Below are positions 1 to 8,182 of a DNA stretch of 64,000 bases, piece after piece. Source of the DNA: Prolixibacter denitrificans (GTDB lineage: Bacteria > Bacteroidota > Bacteroidia > Bacteroidales > Prolixibacteraceae); assembly GCF_003014495.1 (NCBI RefSeq), contig NZ_PYGC01000002.1, forward strand, positions 1 to 64,000, given 5' to 3'. Both the position numbers and the translations under genes were made by a program. How positions within the stretch are numbered: position 1 is the stretch's first letter; each line of letters opens with the position of its first letter. The notes beneath the pieces are model-generated. The model saw nothing but the letters and a program-made list of their open reading frames with translations, was not told where the DNA came from and did not search any database.

Positions 1-6
1 GCGTTG

Positions 7-39
7 CAAAGATAGAAATCTTTTCGCGTTATCTCCAAA
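7..39 (-). promoter_or_regulatory. Leftward promoter P1 (Bacteroidota type)
   Basis: Read on the minus strand, TATCTTTG lies at 14-7 and TTTG at 39-36, separated by 21 bp. This matches the Bacteroidota consensus of TAnnTTTG at -7 with TTTG at -33. It would fire leftward out of the window, and the gene it serves is not visible. It is the innermost of three promoters with identical spacing. Confidence 0.6.
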
Positions 40-108
40 TCTTTTTTCGCCTTTTTCTCAAAGCTTCAGTACCCGGAAATCAACGCCCGTTTTTTTCAAA
101 CGTGGCGG

Positions 109-141
109 CAAAGATAAAACCTTTTATCCCGACTTTCCAAA
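109..141 (-). promoter_or_regulatory. Leftward promoter P2 (Bacteroidota type)
   Basis: On the minus strand TATCTTTG (116-109) is preceded by TTTG (141-138) with a 21-bp spacer, the same geometry as P1. A similar T-rich or pyrimidine-rich stretch flanks the element. It belongs to the same tandem leftward series. Confidence 0.6.
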
Positions 142-258
142 TACTTTTTCAAAAAATTTGCGGGGTGATTTTTTCAGGTTAAAACCGGACGACTCCGGCC
201 TCTTCTCTTCCCTTTTTAACCTCCCACTGAACGCTGCTCCCCTTTCGGAAAGCGGATG

Positions 259-291
259 CAAAGAAAGCGTATTTTTTCGTATTACTCCAAA
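259..291 (-). promoter_or_regulatory. Leftward promoter P3 (one mismatch)
   Basis: On the minus strand TTTCTTTG (266-259) is preceded by TTTG (291-288) with a 21-bp spacer. The -7 element has one mismatch (TT instead of TA). The matching spacing and flanking context make it the third member of the series. Confidence 0.5.
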
Positions 292-315
292 CCTTTTTCC
301 AGTCTTTTTTGACAT

Positions 316-952
316 AAAGATTCAAGTGCCTGATTAGATGGACCAATTTATTTCAAAAAATACTTAAATGATGTTGCACGGGGGAAGGTGGTGGGGAAAA
401 CGGCCTACAGAAACGAACGGATTCAAAACCCGGGACACCCCTCTTCAACCGGTGCGCAAATGAAGACTGTTTAGTACTCTATCCCTACTTTACCTGTACT
501 TAAAATATACTTTGGGTCTGCTTTTCCGTTGCGGGCATGCTTCAGGAAATTATGTGGCAACTCCGTCTTTTTCGCTCAACTTCGTTGGAGTTGTTTTCTA
601 TTCAGGTTGCCAATCCTCCGGCTTCGCCGGAGGTGATGAACATCTTTCCCTGGCGGGAAATTCTTTAACCGGCCAGCACATCTTTCGCCTGACGGCGAAG
701 TGAAGGACGAAGCATGTTTGAAAAGTTTACCCTTGACGCAGAACGACAGAAACCGCGAAGCGCAACCTGAAACTTGAAATGTTGAAACCTGAAACCGTCT
801 CCCGTGGCCGGGCGGAGGCCGACAGCCGGACGAAGCAGGGCCGGTTGGACGAACGGGAGTGCCGGGGCGATTGAAATGAGCCCCCGGAACGACTGGTGAG
901 AACCCGGGCCTGCAAGTACGCTACTGGCCGCAGACCGTGAAGCCGCCCAGAA
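316..952. other. Non-coding stretch, no gene seen
   Basis: No credible coding region is visible. The left half is AT-rich. The middle (536-716) holds a run of short palindromes annotated separately. Positions 765-800 contain a loosely repeated AACCTGAAAC-type motif. From about 800 to 950 the base composition becomes clearly GC-rich. Short open frames here have neither family resemblance nor plausible starts. Confidence 0.6.
536..716. repeat. Cluster of palindromes with outer inverted repeats
   Basis: An outer 8-bp inverted repeat, CATGCTTC (536-543) and GAAGCATG (709-716), encloses four hairpins in succession. These are CAACTCC/GGAGTTG (558-564 and 587-593), CCTCCGGC/GCCGGAGG (615-622 and 626-633), TTTCCC/GGGAAA (645-650 and 655-660) and TTCGCC/GGCGAA (684-689 and 694-699). 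The last two modules both begin with ACATCTTTC, so they look like diverged copies. This resembles a small palindromic repeat element; mobility is not shown. Confidence 0.4.
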
Positions 953-2077
953 TTAAATTTCTTTACGGTAACAGCGTTTGCGCTTGTGTTGAATGTGATC
1001 GAAGTTTTTCCAGTTTTGGATGGCTTTGTTGTTGGTTTCGAGCATGCCGGTGGTTTCGAGATTTTTGACACCGCTACCGATAAGCTCCTGCAACAGTTCG
1101 GAGAAGAGCAGTGAAACCATTCCCTTTCCCTGCCAGTCGGGATGCACACCGGTGAGCAACAGATCGCACTCGTCCGGTTTTTTCAATGCTTTCCGAATAT
1201 GGAAAATCCCGAAAGGAAACAACTTGCCATTGGCTTTTTGCAGGGCTTTGGAAAGCGACGGCAGCGCAATAATGAAACCGGCAATGTTCCCCTCGCCGTC
1301 CTCAATCATTTTCACAAATTTAGGTTTGAGCAACGGAATGTACTTGTTCAGGTAATAACGACTGGTCTCCTCGTTGAATTCGACGACACTAAAAAGATCC
1401 TTGAACGCAGAATTCAGGATCTGGAACACCCGCTGGCCATATTCGTGAAGTTCTTTTCGGGTTTTGAAGTTAACGACCTTGAGGCCGTAACGGCGCTTTA
1501 CCATGTCGTTAATGCGAACCGCCTTCTCAGGAAGCGAGAATCCAGCCAGCGACAACCGAAATTCAATCCAGTCCATCTCCTTGGCATAGCCCAGCCGCTC
1601 CATGTGCTTCTGGTAGTAGGGCAAATGGTACTCGGAAACAACCGACGGAAGGTAATCGAAACCTTCGACGAGCATCCCCTGGTGATCGAGATTGGAAAAG
1701 CCCAACGGACCATGGATACCGTTGGCGTCATGCTCTTTTGCCCATTGTTCGGCTTTCGCGAAAAGCGCATCAACCACCTCTACGTTGTCGATGAACTCGG
1801 CCCGGGAAAAACGAGCCATCAGCTCGCCGGTTTTCTCGTTATGCCTGTGATGAATGATTCCAGCCAACCGACCTACGCATTTTCCATCCTTGCGTGCAAT
1901 CCACAAAAGTGTGTCACAGCCACGCATTGCAGGATTTTTCTCTGGCAACAGGGCATTCCGCTCCTCACTTTTGACGGGAGGAACCCAGTACGGATTATTA
2001 CGGTAAAGTTCAAAAGGAAGTTCAACAAATTCTTTTAACTCATCAGTTGACCTGACTTCGACCACTTCAATTGCCAT
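953..2077 (-). CDS. GNAT-family N-acetyltransferase, large YghO-like type
   Basis: A 374-residue cytoplasmic protein. The C-terminal half has a GNAT core with an acetyl-CoA binding motif of the QGKG kind (in HPDWQGKGMVSLL), followed by the typical NNKAIQNW helix. The N-terminal half (DELKEFVELPFELYRNNPYWVPP) is characteristic of a Bacteroidota subfamily of long, YghO-like GNAT proteins. The frame opens ten codons earlier at 2107, but the ATG at 2077 (MAIEVVEV) is the better start because the upstream codons overlap the likely promoter. It is a single gene, convergent with nothing nearby. The acceptor substrate is unknown; the family call is secure, the reaction is not. Confidence 0.8.
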   Translation of the reverse strand: MAIEVVEVRSTDELKEFVELPFELYRNNPYWVPPVKSEERNALLPEKNPAMRGCDTLLWIARKDGKCVGRLAGIIHHRHNEKTGELMARFSRAEFIDNVEVVDALFAKAEQWAKEHDANGIHGPLGFSNLDHQGMLVEGFDYLPSVVSEYHLPYYQKHMERLGYAKEMDWIEFRLSLAGFSLPEKAVRINDMVKRRYGLKVVNFKTRKELHEYGQRVFQILNSAFKDLFSVVEFNEETSRYYLNKYIPLLKPKFVKMIEDGEGNIAGFIIALPSLSKALQKANGKLFPFGIFHIRKALKKPDECDLLLTGVHPDWQGKGMVSLLFSELLQELIGSGVKNLETTGMLETNNKAIQNWKNFDHIQHKRKRCYRKEI

Positions 2078-2104
2078 TATGCGTATGTTTCGGTTTGGTG
2101 GCTT

Positions 2105-2135
2105 CAAAGATGCTCATTTTTCATCTTGGAATCAA
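2105..2135 (-). promoter_or_regulatory. Putative promoter for the GNAT gene
   Basis: On the minus strand CATCTTTG (2112-2105, one mismatch to TAnnTTTG) is preceded by TTG (2135-2133) with a 20-bp spacer. It sits 28 bp before the ATG at 2077. Confidence 0.4.
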
Positions 2136-2335
2136 TTCGATGCCTTGTCCCGATAATTTAAGACGGTCAACCAACAATCCAGACAATCCTCACATCCAGC
2201 TACCTATCAAAACATTGTCGGCTGCTGATAAAAATTTATCTGTTTTATTTCTGAATAAGTTATTTACCATAAAGAGAGCTCATTGAACTTTGAGGTATCG
2301 ACTGCGTTTTTGAATTCACAGCAAAACAGAACGCA

Positions 2336-2821
2336 ATGAAAGATATTTACGGTTTCGAAGCCGAAACACTGGAAGGAGAAAAAGTAACACTGGACGCTTT
2401 TCGCGGAAAAGTGGTGTTGATAGTCAATACTGCCAGCAAGTGCGGATTCACACCTCAATACGAAGGACTCGAGAAATTATACGAGCAGTATAAAGATGAC
2501 GGATTGGTGATTTTGGGGTTTCCGTGCAACCAGTTCGCCAACCAGGAGCCCGGTGGGAAAGAGAGCATCGAACAAACGTGCCGGGTGAATTACGGTGTTA
2601 CTTTCCCAATGTTTTCGAAAATTGACGTGAACGGGAAGAGTGCCCATCCTTTATATCAATATCTGAAAAAAGAAAAACCCGGTTTCCCGGGAAAGCGAAT
2701 CAAATGGAACTTCACGAAATTTCTGGTTGACCGCAACGGAAAACCGGTGAAACGTTTTGCTCCTTATTTTAAGCCGGAAAAACTGGGGGATTATATCGAG
2801 CCGCTACTGAACCATCAGTAA
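2336..2821 (+). CDS. Glutathione peroxidase family (thiol peroxidase type)
   Basis: A 161-residue protein, normal for short bacterial GPx proteins. It reduces hydrogen peroxide and organic hydroperoxides. The peroxidatic cysteine is Cys36 in [12 protein letters not shown], so it is a Cys and not a selenocysteine enzyme. The remaining catalytic residues are visible as Asn65/Gln66 (PCNQF), Trp124 and Asn125 ([10 protein letters not shown]). Cys82 (QTCRVNYG) is at the position of the resolving cysteine in thioredoxin-dependent members, which suggests thioredoxin and not glutathione as the reductant. There is no signal peptide, so it is cytoplasmic. It converges with lipB, with only two bases between the stop codons. 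Confidence 0.92.
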   Translation: MKDIYGFEAETLEGEKVTLDAFRGKVVLIVNTASKCGFTPQYEGLEKLYEQYKDDGLVILGFPCNQFANQEPGGKESIEQTCRVNYGVTFPMFSKIDVNGKSAHPLYQYLKKEKPGFPGKRIKWNFTKFLVDRNGKPVKRFAPYFKPEKLGDYIEPLLNHQ

Positions 2822-2823
2822 GC

Positions 2824-3525
2824 TTACACCAACTCGGCACCAAACACCTCGGCGAATTTCTGTCGGGTCAGTGCTTTGATGGCTTCGAAATCCTGCTCTT
2901 TGCCCAGTTCTTTTTGCAATGAAGTCACTCCTTTGTCTACAAATCCGCACGGATTGATGTGCTGAAAGTAGTTCAGATTCGTGTTCACATTAAAAGCAAA
3001 ACCGTGCATGGTCACGTGGCGAGAGCTCTTCACTCCAATGGCACAAATTTTTCGTGCGGTTGGTTTTCCTACATCGAGCCAGACACCGGTAGCACTTTCG
3101 TCGCGCGAACCTTCGAGGCCAAACTCGGCAATGGTTTTGATGATGGTTTCTTCGAGGTTATAGATATACTGCCGCAAGCCCATGTCGAAATTCTCCAGGT
3201 CGATGATGGGATATCCCACAATCTGTCCGGGACCGTGATACGTGATATCACCTCCACGGTTGGTGCGGAAAAAGGTTGCATCCTCTGCCTGTAGCTGTAT
3301 ATAATTGAGCAGGAGATTGTGCTCATCGCCACTTTTCCCCAGCGTATACACATGTGGATGCTCAACAAAAATCAAGTAATTGGGTGTTTCCTTCCGGGAA
3401 GAGGGTTCTGCATTTTTATTATCCAGTTTCATCTGGATGGTTGCCCCCATTAATTCCTCCTGGCGGTCCCAGGTATGTTTGTATTCGGCTACACCGAAAT
3501 CGAGATACTGAACTTTTCGATTCAT
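2824..3525 (-). CDS. lipB: Octanoyltransferase LipB
   Basis: A 233-residue enzyme that transfers octanoyl from octanoyl-ACP to lipoyl domains, the first step of endogenous lipoate synthesis. The family signature RGGDITYHGPGQ is at 90-101. The active-site cysteine is Cys193 in the NPCG motif and the partner lysine is Lys159 in RKICAIGV. A GVTSL motif follows, as in other LipB proteins. It lies just downstream of lipA on the same strand, separated by about 97 bases that contain a palindrome. The pair completes lipoylation of pyruvate and 2-oxoacid dehydrogenases and the glycine cleavage system. Confidence 0.95.
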   Translation of the reverse strand: MNRKVQYLDFGVAEYKHTWDRQEELMGATIQMKLDNKNAEPSSRKETPNYLIFVEHPHVYTLGKSGDEHNLLLNYIQLQAEDATFFRTNRGGDITYHGPGQIVGYPIIDLENFDMGLRQYIYNLEETIIKTIAEFGLEGSRDESATGVWLDVGKPTARKICAIGVKSSRHVTMHGFAFNVNTNLNYFQHINPCGFVDKGVTSLQKELGKEQDFEAIKALTRQKFAEVFGAELV

Positions 3526-3562
3526 TTGAGTTGTACTCCTAAATCAGGCCAGTTAAAAACAG

Positions 3563-3590
3563 CCCTAAATCCCCTGAAGGGGACTTAGGG
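3563..3590. repeat. Palindrome between lipA and lipB
   Basis: CCCTAA-A-TCCCCT (3563-3575) pairs with AGGGGA-C-TTAGGG (3578-3590), with a single mismatch and a two-base loop. No clear T-run follows on either strand. It may attenuate lipA-lipB transcription or be a dispersed intergenic repeat. Confidence 0.5.
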
Positions 3591-3622
3591 ACTATATATT
3601 TTGTGTTTTGTATTCGGTAAAA

Positions 3623-4480
3623 TTAATTCACCCGGGGTCTGATATGACGTTCGGCATGGTAGGACGAACGTACCAACGGTCCACTTTCCACAATACGGAA
3701 TCCGCGGCGTAAACCTTCTTCTTTTAACGCACGGAATTTATCGGGGTGAACGTATTCCTCTACCGGAAGGTGAATCTTCGTCGGCTGCAGATACTGTCCC
3801 ATCGTCAGGATTTCGCAACCATTAGCCACCAGGTCATCCATTGTTTTGTATATCTCGTCGAGGGTTTCTCCCAATCCGAGCATCAAGCCCGATTTGGAAA
3901 CGGTTCCCGAATCAGAAATCGTCTTAAGCACTTTCAGGCTGATATCGTACTGTGCTTTGCTACGCACCTGCGGCGTCAAGCGCTCGATGGTTTCCAGGTT
4001 ATGCGAAATAATATCAGGCCTGGCATCGATGATCTGCTTCACCAACTCGGGCTTTCCATCAAAATCGGGAATCAACACCTCCATGGTCGTATCCGGATTC
4101 ACTTCTTTGATTTTATTGATGGTTTCCACCCAGTGTGCTGCACCTCCATCGGGCAGGTCATCACGATCGACCGAGGTAATTACGGCGTGTTTCAAATTCA
4201 TCAACTGCACTGAGCGGGCTACATTGGCCGGCTCATTCGGGTCAAGCGGTTTCGGCCGACCAGTTTTGGTCGCACAAAACTTACAGGAACGGGTACAGAT
4301 TTCTCCCAAAATCATGAAGGTTGCGGTTCCGGCTCCCCAGCATTCCCCCATATTCGGGCACTGTCCGCTGGTACAAATGGTATGTAGATGGTGATCACGA
4401 ACGACACCTTTTACGTGACGGTAATTCGTCCCAATCGGCACCTTAATTTTCAGCCAATCGGGCTTTCTTCTAGTCTCCAT
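3623..4480 (-). CDS. lipA: Lipoyl synthase LipA
   Basis: A 285-residue radical SAM enzyme that inserts two sulfur atoms into protein-bound octanoyl groups. Both iron-sulfur sites are visible. Cys36, Cys41 and Cys47 ligate the auxiliary, sacrificial cluster. Cys62, Cys66 and Cys69 form the radical SAM CxxxCxxC motif (CTRSCKFC). The C-terminal RSSYHAERH (271-279) carries the conserved serine that ligates the auxiliary cluster. Length is normal for the family. It is upstream of lipB on the same strand and divergent from the POT transporter. No missing residue was noticed. Confidence 0.96.
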   Translation of the reverse strand: METRRKPDWLKIKVPIGTNYRHVKGVVRDHHLHTICTSGQCPNMGECWGAGTATFMILGEICTRSCKFCATKTGRPKPLDPNEPANVARSVQLMNLKHAVITSVDRDDLPDGGAAHWVETINKIKEVNPDTTMEVLIPDFDGKPELVKQIIDARPDIISHNLETIERLTPQVRSKAQYDISLKVLKTISDSGTVSKSGLMLGLGETLDEIYKTMDDLVANGCEILTMGQYLQPTKIHLPVEEYVHPDKFRALKEEGLRRGFRIVESGPLVRSSYHAERHIRPRVN

Positions 4481-4535
4481 AGCGAATCTACTTTTTAAAA
4501 GTTGCGCAAGATAAGCATTTTACAACAAAGCCTGT

Positions 4536-4569
4536 TTTGGTACTTATCTGGCATATTTTTATAATTTTG
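4536..4569 (+). promoter_or_regulatory. Promoter for the POT transporter
   Basis: TTTG at 4536-4539 and TAATTTTG at 4562-4569 are separated by 22 bp. This is a full match to the TAnnTTTG -7 element. It lies 32 bp before the ATG at 4602, in the intergenic region shared with lipA. Confidence 0.6.
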
Positions 4570-4601
4570 GCTCCATTGTTCTCTCAAAAAACACAAAACA
4601 A

Positions 4602-6056
4602 ATGAAGGCACTTCAGGTTTTTAAAAAATTTCCACGCACATTTTGGGTTGCGAATACGATGGAGTTATTTGAGCGTTGGGCGTGGTATGGTTTCTATATT
4701 CTTTTTGCATTATATCTTACCAACTCTACGGATGAAGGAGCATTAGGATTCACCCAGGTTCAAAAAGGTTGGATCATGGGAGTCGGTACCGCCATCTTAT
4801 ATTTCCTTCCCCTCATTACTGGAGCCATTTCCGATAAAATCGGTTACAAAAAGACCCTCTATATTGCTTACACAATTTATACCACGGCATTTCTAGCTAT
4901 GCCGTTCTTCCACTCTTTTGTTTCCGTATTTATTATTTTCCTGTACCTCGCACTCGGTGCGGCCCTGTTTAAACCCATTGTTTCGGCTACTGTGGCCAAA
5001 ACCACCGATAAAACCACTTCTTCCATCGGTTTCGGTATTTTTTACATGATGGTGAATATCGGGGCATTTGTCGGCCCGTTCGTCACCGGTCACTTTCGGG
5101 AAATTTCCTGGGAATATGTTTTTATTTCCTCTGCGTTGGTGATCGCCTTCAATTTTGTTTTGCTGACATTCTTCTACAAAGAACCCCGACACGATGACGA
5201 GCCGGAAAAAGTAAAAGAACCTCTTGGAAAAAACATCGTCGGAGCATTTAAAAATATTGGGGTGGCGCTTAGCGACGTCAAATTCGTCATCTTCCTGGTC
5301 ATTATTGCCGGCTTCTGGACCATGTACAACCAGTTGTTCTTCACGCTACCGGTATTCATCGATCAGTGGGTTGATACAACACGCGTTTATGATTTCCTGG
5401 CTAACGTGTGGCCCTGGCTGGCACAAAAACTGGGAACCGAACAGGGAACTATTCCGGCTGAATATCTGGTTAATGTGGATGCCGGTTCCATTATTCTGTT
5501 CCAGATTATTATCTCCTCTATCGTGATGCGCTTGCGTCCTTTGAATGCCATGATATCGGGAATCTTTGTGGCTTCGATAGGTATCGGTTTATCGATGATG
5601 ACCCACAGCGGCATGTTTGTGGTACTCGCTCTTTTCATTTTTTCCATTGGCGAAATGTCAAGCTCACCGAAAATCACCGAGTACATCGGGCGCATTGCTC
5701 CGCCTGACAAAACAGCCCTGTACATGGGTACCTCGTTTCTACCGGTTGCAGCCGGAAACTTTTTCGCCGGTATCATTTCCGGTAATGTTTACCAGCAAAT
5801 GTCTGATAAAGTGCAGTTGGCCAGAAACGAAATGGTCACTCGCGGCATCAACCTGCCGGCCATCAGCGATAAGTTTACTCAAAACGATTTTCTGGAGGCA
5901 GCTGCTCACAAGCTAAACATGAACATGCATGAGTTCACGATGTTCCTATGGGATAAATACCATCCGTCAAATATATGGATGGTTGTGTTCGGGATTGGTC
6001 TGGGAGCTACCATCCTGCTGTTCCTTTATGATCGAATCATACTGAAAAAGCAATAA
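4602..6056 (+). CDS. POT/PTR-family proton-coupled peptide transporter (MFS)
   Basis: A 484-residue inner-membrane protein with about 12 to 14 hydrophobic segments. The first helix carries ELFERWAWYG, a version of the POT signature ExxERFxYYG that couples protons to di- or tripeptide uptake. The acidic and basic residues are kept, but the first tyrosine of YYG is tryptophan. The usual POT feature of a later, less conserved insert is seen around residues 265-300 (a WVDTTRVYDF to LGTEQGTIPAEY stretch). It is transcribed alone, with its own promoter and a clear terminator after the stop. Peptides are the most likely substrate, but Bacteroidota members of this branch are poorly characterised. Confidence 0.82.
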   Translation: MKALQVFKKFPRTFWVANTMELFERWAWYGFYILFALYLTNSTDEGALGFTQVQKGWIMGVGTAILYFLPLITGAISDKIGYKKTLYIAYTIYTTAFLAMPFFHSFVSVFIIFLYLALGAALFKPIVSATVAKTTDKTTSSIGFGIFYMMVNIGAFVGPFVTGHFREISWEYVFISSALVIAFNFVLLTFFYKEPRHDDEPEKVKEPLGKNIVGAFKNIGVALSDVKFVIFLVIIAGFWTMYNQLFFTLPVFIDQWVDTTRVYDFLANVWPWLAQKLGTEQGTIPAEYLVNVDAGSIILFQIIISSIVMRLRPLNAMISGIFVASIGIGLSMMTHSGMFVVLALFIFSIGEMSSSPKITEYIGRIAPPDKTALYMGTSFLPVAAGNFFAGIISGNVYQQMSDKVQLARNEMVTRGINLPAISDKFTQNDFLEAAAHKLNMNMHEFTMFLWDKYHPSNIWMVVFGIGLGATILLFLYDRIILKKQ

Positions 6057-6078
6057 GCCTACGATATAAAATGAATTC

Positions 6079-6121
6079 ATCCGGAACATTGGAATTTACC
6101 CTTCCTGTTCCGGATTTTTTT
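6079..6121 (+). terminator. Rho-independent terminator of the POT gene
   Basis: ATCCGGAACA (6079-6088) and TGTTCCGGAT (6106-6115) form a perfect 10-bp stem followed by a T-run to 6121. Confidence 0.85.
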
Positions 6122-6229
6122 ATTTGTTCGCTACCGCGAAAAACTTTCAGAGCAGGAAAAATAAGTGTATTTTCAGCCGGATTTATTATTGTCAACTTTC
6201 GCGAGAAGCTTATAACAGAAATGCATTTC

Positions 6230-7393
6230 ATGAAACAATTATTCTCATTTCGTATTTCCCGTTTCCTCATTCCGGCCGGGATTATTTTTATCCTGATTTC
6301 ATTCGTTAACCCGAAGTCTGCTTCCGCGCAAAACGATTATCACTTTTTCCAGTATACTGAGCCTTATCTCCCCGATACGACCGGTAACATTTATTTCGCA
6401 CTCGACAATACCAATTTCTTTAAGAATAACGAATACAGAGGAACGATAGCCACCGGGGCGACTATTCTCGGCGCCTGGTTCCGTCCCAAAGCAGTGTACT
6501 ACCCAACCAAACAACTCCGTCTTGAGCTGGGAGTGCATGTATTAAAATATACCGGCCGCACCGATTACGAAAATATCAGCCCCTGGTTTACGGTTCGTTA
6601 TCATCCAACATCGGCCATCACCGTTATTATGGGTAACCTTGACCAGGATGAGAACCACATGCTGCCCGAACCAGTTTACGACCCGCAGCGGTTTTACACC
6701 GACAAACCACAGGGCGGCATCCAGATGAAGTACGAAACAGTAAAATGGTACACCGACATGTGGATCAACTGGCGGCAGATGATTCTTCCGGGTGACCCGT
6801 TTCAGGAAAAGTTCTCCTTTGGGGTCATGAATAAATGGACTTTACTGGAGAACAACACCAACCAGGTTGCTGTCCCGCTTAGCTTTTTCGGAACTCACGC
6901 TGGTGGGCAAATCAATTCCGGCCCGTCCATGGTCCGGACGTACATCAGCGTTTCGCCCGGGATAATGTACAACCACAATACCGGTGGCCATTTCCTGACA
7001 GACATCGGGACCAACGACAACTTATTTATAACCACCGGCCCGAAAGACGATACCATCTCTCCTTTTTCGAAAGGAAGTGCCGTGTTGCTTTCCGGTTACG
7101 TCAATACGCGTTTGGGTGATATTACAGCGGCTTATTGGCGGGCACATCATTTTTATGCGCCTTTCGGCGGAATATTGTACCAGAACGTTTCGAGCCGTTA
7201 TCCCGGAACCGCGGTTGAGAACCGCGAACTGGTCAACCTGAAATATCATTTCGACAAATTGATTACCCCGCAAACACACCTGGGGTTCATGTTCGACCTG
7301 TATTATGATACCATCGAAAAAAAATCGATGAATGCGGCCGGATTGTACCTGGTTGTTAATTTTGGCGTTATTCCCCGAAAAAAAGCACATTAA
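6230..7393 (+). CDS. Putative outer-membrane beta-barrel protein, unknown function
   Basis: A 387-residue protein with a signal peptide (MKQLFSFRISRFLIPAG, a hydrophobic run, cleavage near SASAQ). I chose the ATG at 6230, which gives the cleanest signal peptide; an in-frame ATG lies at 6221. The frame extends back to 6071, but that part overlaps the terminator of the previous gene. The mature part is rich in alternating aromatic and polar residues (RLELGVHVLKYTGR, TVRYHPTSAITVIMGNL, VNTRLGDITAAYWRAHHF, HLGFMFDLYYDT) and ends in a hydrophobic strand. This pattern is typical of outer-membrane barrels. I do not recognise the family. Confidence 0.6.
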   Translation: MKQLFSFRISRFLIPAGIIFILISFVNPKSASAQNDYHFFQYTEPYLPDTTGNIYFALDNTNFFKNNEYRGTIATGATILGAWFRPKAVYYPTKQLRLELGVHVLKYTGRTDYENISPWFTVRYHPTSAITVIMGNLDQDENHMLPEPVYDPQRFYTDKPQGGIQMKYETVKWYTDMWINWRQMILPGDPFQEKFSFGVMNKWTLLENNTNQVAVPLSFFGTHAGGQINSGPSMVRTYISVSPGIMYNHNTGGHFLTDIGTNDNLFITTGPKDDTISPFSKGSAVLLSGYVNTRLGDITAAYWRAHHFYAPFGGILYQNVSSRYPGTAVENRELVNLKYHFDKLITPQTHLGFMFDLYYDTIEKKSMNAAGLYLVVNFGVIPRKKAH

Positions 7394-7534
7394 GTCCCGA
7401 TTACAACGAAAAATACGTGCTTCAAACGGTTATTTTTGCGAAAATTTTAAATCCGAAATGTTTTCCTTCACTTCAACACCGTCTGTCAAGATCTTTTGTA
7501 TTGATTTTGTAGCAGTTATTTTTTCCTACCCCAG

Positions 7535-7565
7535 TTGTAAAATTGAAAAATAACAAATACTTTTG
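7535..7565 (+). promoter_or_regulatory. Promoter of the rplM operon
   Basis: TTG at 7535-7537 and TACTTTTG at 7558-7565 are separated by 20 bp, a full match to the Bacteroidota -7 consensus. Transcription from here would give an untranslated leader of about 150 bases before rplM. Confidence 0.65.
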
Positions 7566-7571
7566 CAGTCC

Positions 7572-7721
7572 CGATTATCATCCATACTTGCAAACATGCA
7601 TGGATGAAGACAGCAAAACTGCCTTAGCAACAGTGCCGGACAACCGGCGACCTGCTGTTCGGAATCCGGGAAAATGCATGTTCGTTAATATGTTGTTTCA
7701 TTCATTAAATTAAAGAAGCAA
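7572..7721 (+). promoter_or_regulatory. Structured 5' leader of rplM
   Basis: A hairpin with the perfect outer stem TCATCCAT (7578-7585) / ATGGATGA (7600-7607) has an inner GCA/TGC pairing. A second hairpin, GCCGG (7635-7639) / CCGGC (7644-7648), sits inside a possible larger pairing of AACAG (7629-7633) with CTGTT (7655-7659). This looks like a ribosomal-protein leader through which L13 could repress its own mRNA. The folding is seen; the autoregulation is inferred from other L13 leaders. Confidence 0.5.
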
Positions 7722-8177
7722 GTGGATACGTTGAGTTACAAAACCGTTTCGGCAAATAGTGCAACGGTAAATAAAGAATGGATTGTGGTTGATGCCGCCG
7801 ATCAGACCCTTGGTCGGTTTGCAAGCAAAGTTGCCAAAATCCTTAGGGGTAAGAACAAACCGAACTTCACCCCTCACGTAGATTGCGGTGACAATGTAAT
7901 TGTTATCAATGCAGAGAAAATCCGTCTAACCGGAAACAAGTGGAATGCCAAAGAGTATATCCGCCACACCGGATATCCGGGTGGTCAGCGTTCGCAGACC
8001 GCCAAGGAAATTCTGGCGAAACATCCGGAGAGACTGGTTGAAAAAGCTGTAAAAGGTATGCTCCCTAAAAACCGTTTGGGACGCAAGCTTTTTACAAACC
8101 TGTATGTATTTGTGGGCAGTGAGCACGACAAGCAAGCTCAGAGCCCGAAAGTAATTAACATTGATAACATTAAATAA
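7722..8177 (+). CDS. rplM: 50S ribosomal protein L13
   Basis: A 151-residue L13 with the family core WIVVDAADQTLGRFASKVAKILRG and the signature GMLPKNRLGR. The start is a GTG at 7722, which gives the usual Bacteroidota N-terminus (MDTLSYKTVSANSATV). L13 is an early assembly protein of the large subunit. It is the first gene of rplM-rpsI-rpsB-tsf, with five bases between it and rpsI, and follows a structured leader. Confidence 0.97.
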   Translation: MDTLSYKTVSANSATVNKEWIVVDAADQTLGRFASKVAKILRGKNKPNFTPHVDCGDNVIVINAEKIRLTGNKWNAKEYIRHTGYPGGQRSQTAKEILAKHPERLVEKAVKGMLPKNRLGRKLFTNLYVFVGSEHDKQAQSPKVINIDNIK

Positions 8178-8182
8178 GAAAC

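Noticed and set aside
124-315. 63-residue basic frame near the left edge
   Set aside because: It spans two of the leftward promoters and has no family features.
727-1149. 140-residue open frame at the left end of the GNAT gene
   Set aside because: Arginine- and serine-rich, overlapping the GNAT gene in another frame; typical of a shadow frame in GC-rich sequence.
1142-2038. 298-residue open frame antisense to the GNAT gene
   Set aside because: It mirrors a well-supported gene on the other strand and has no family features.
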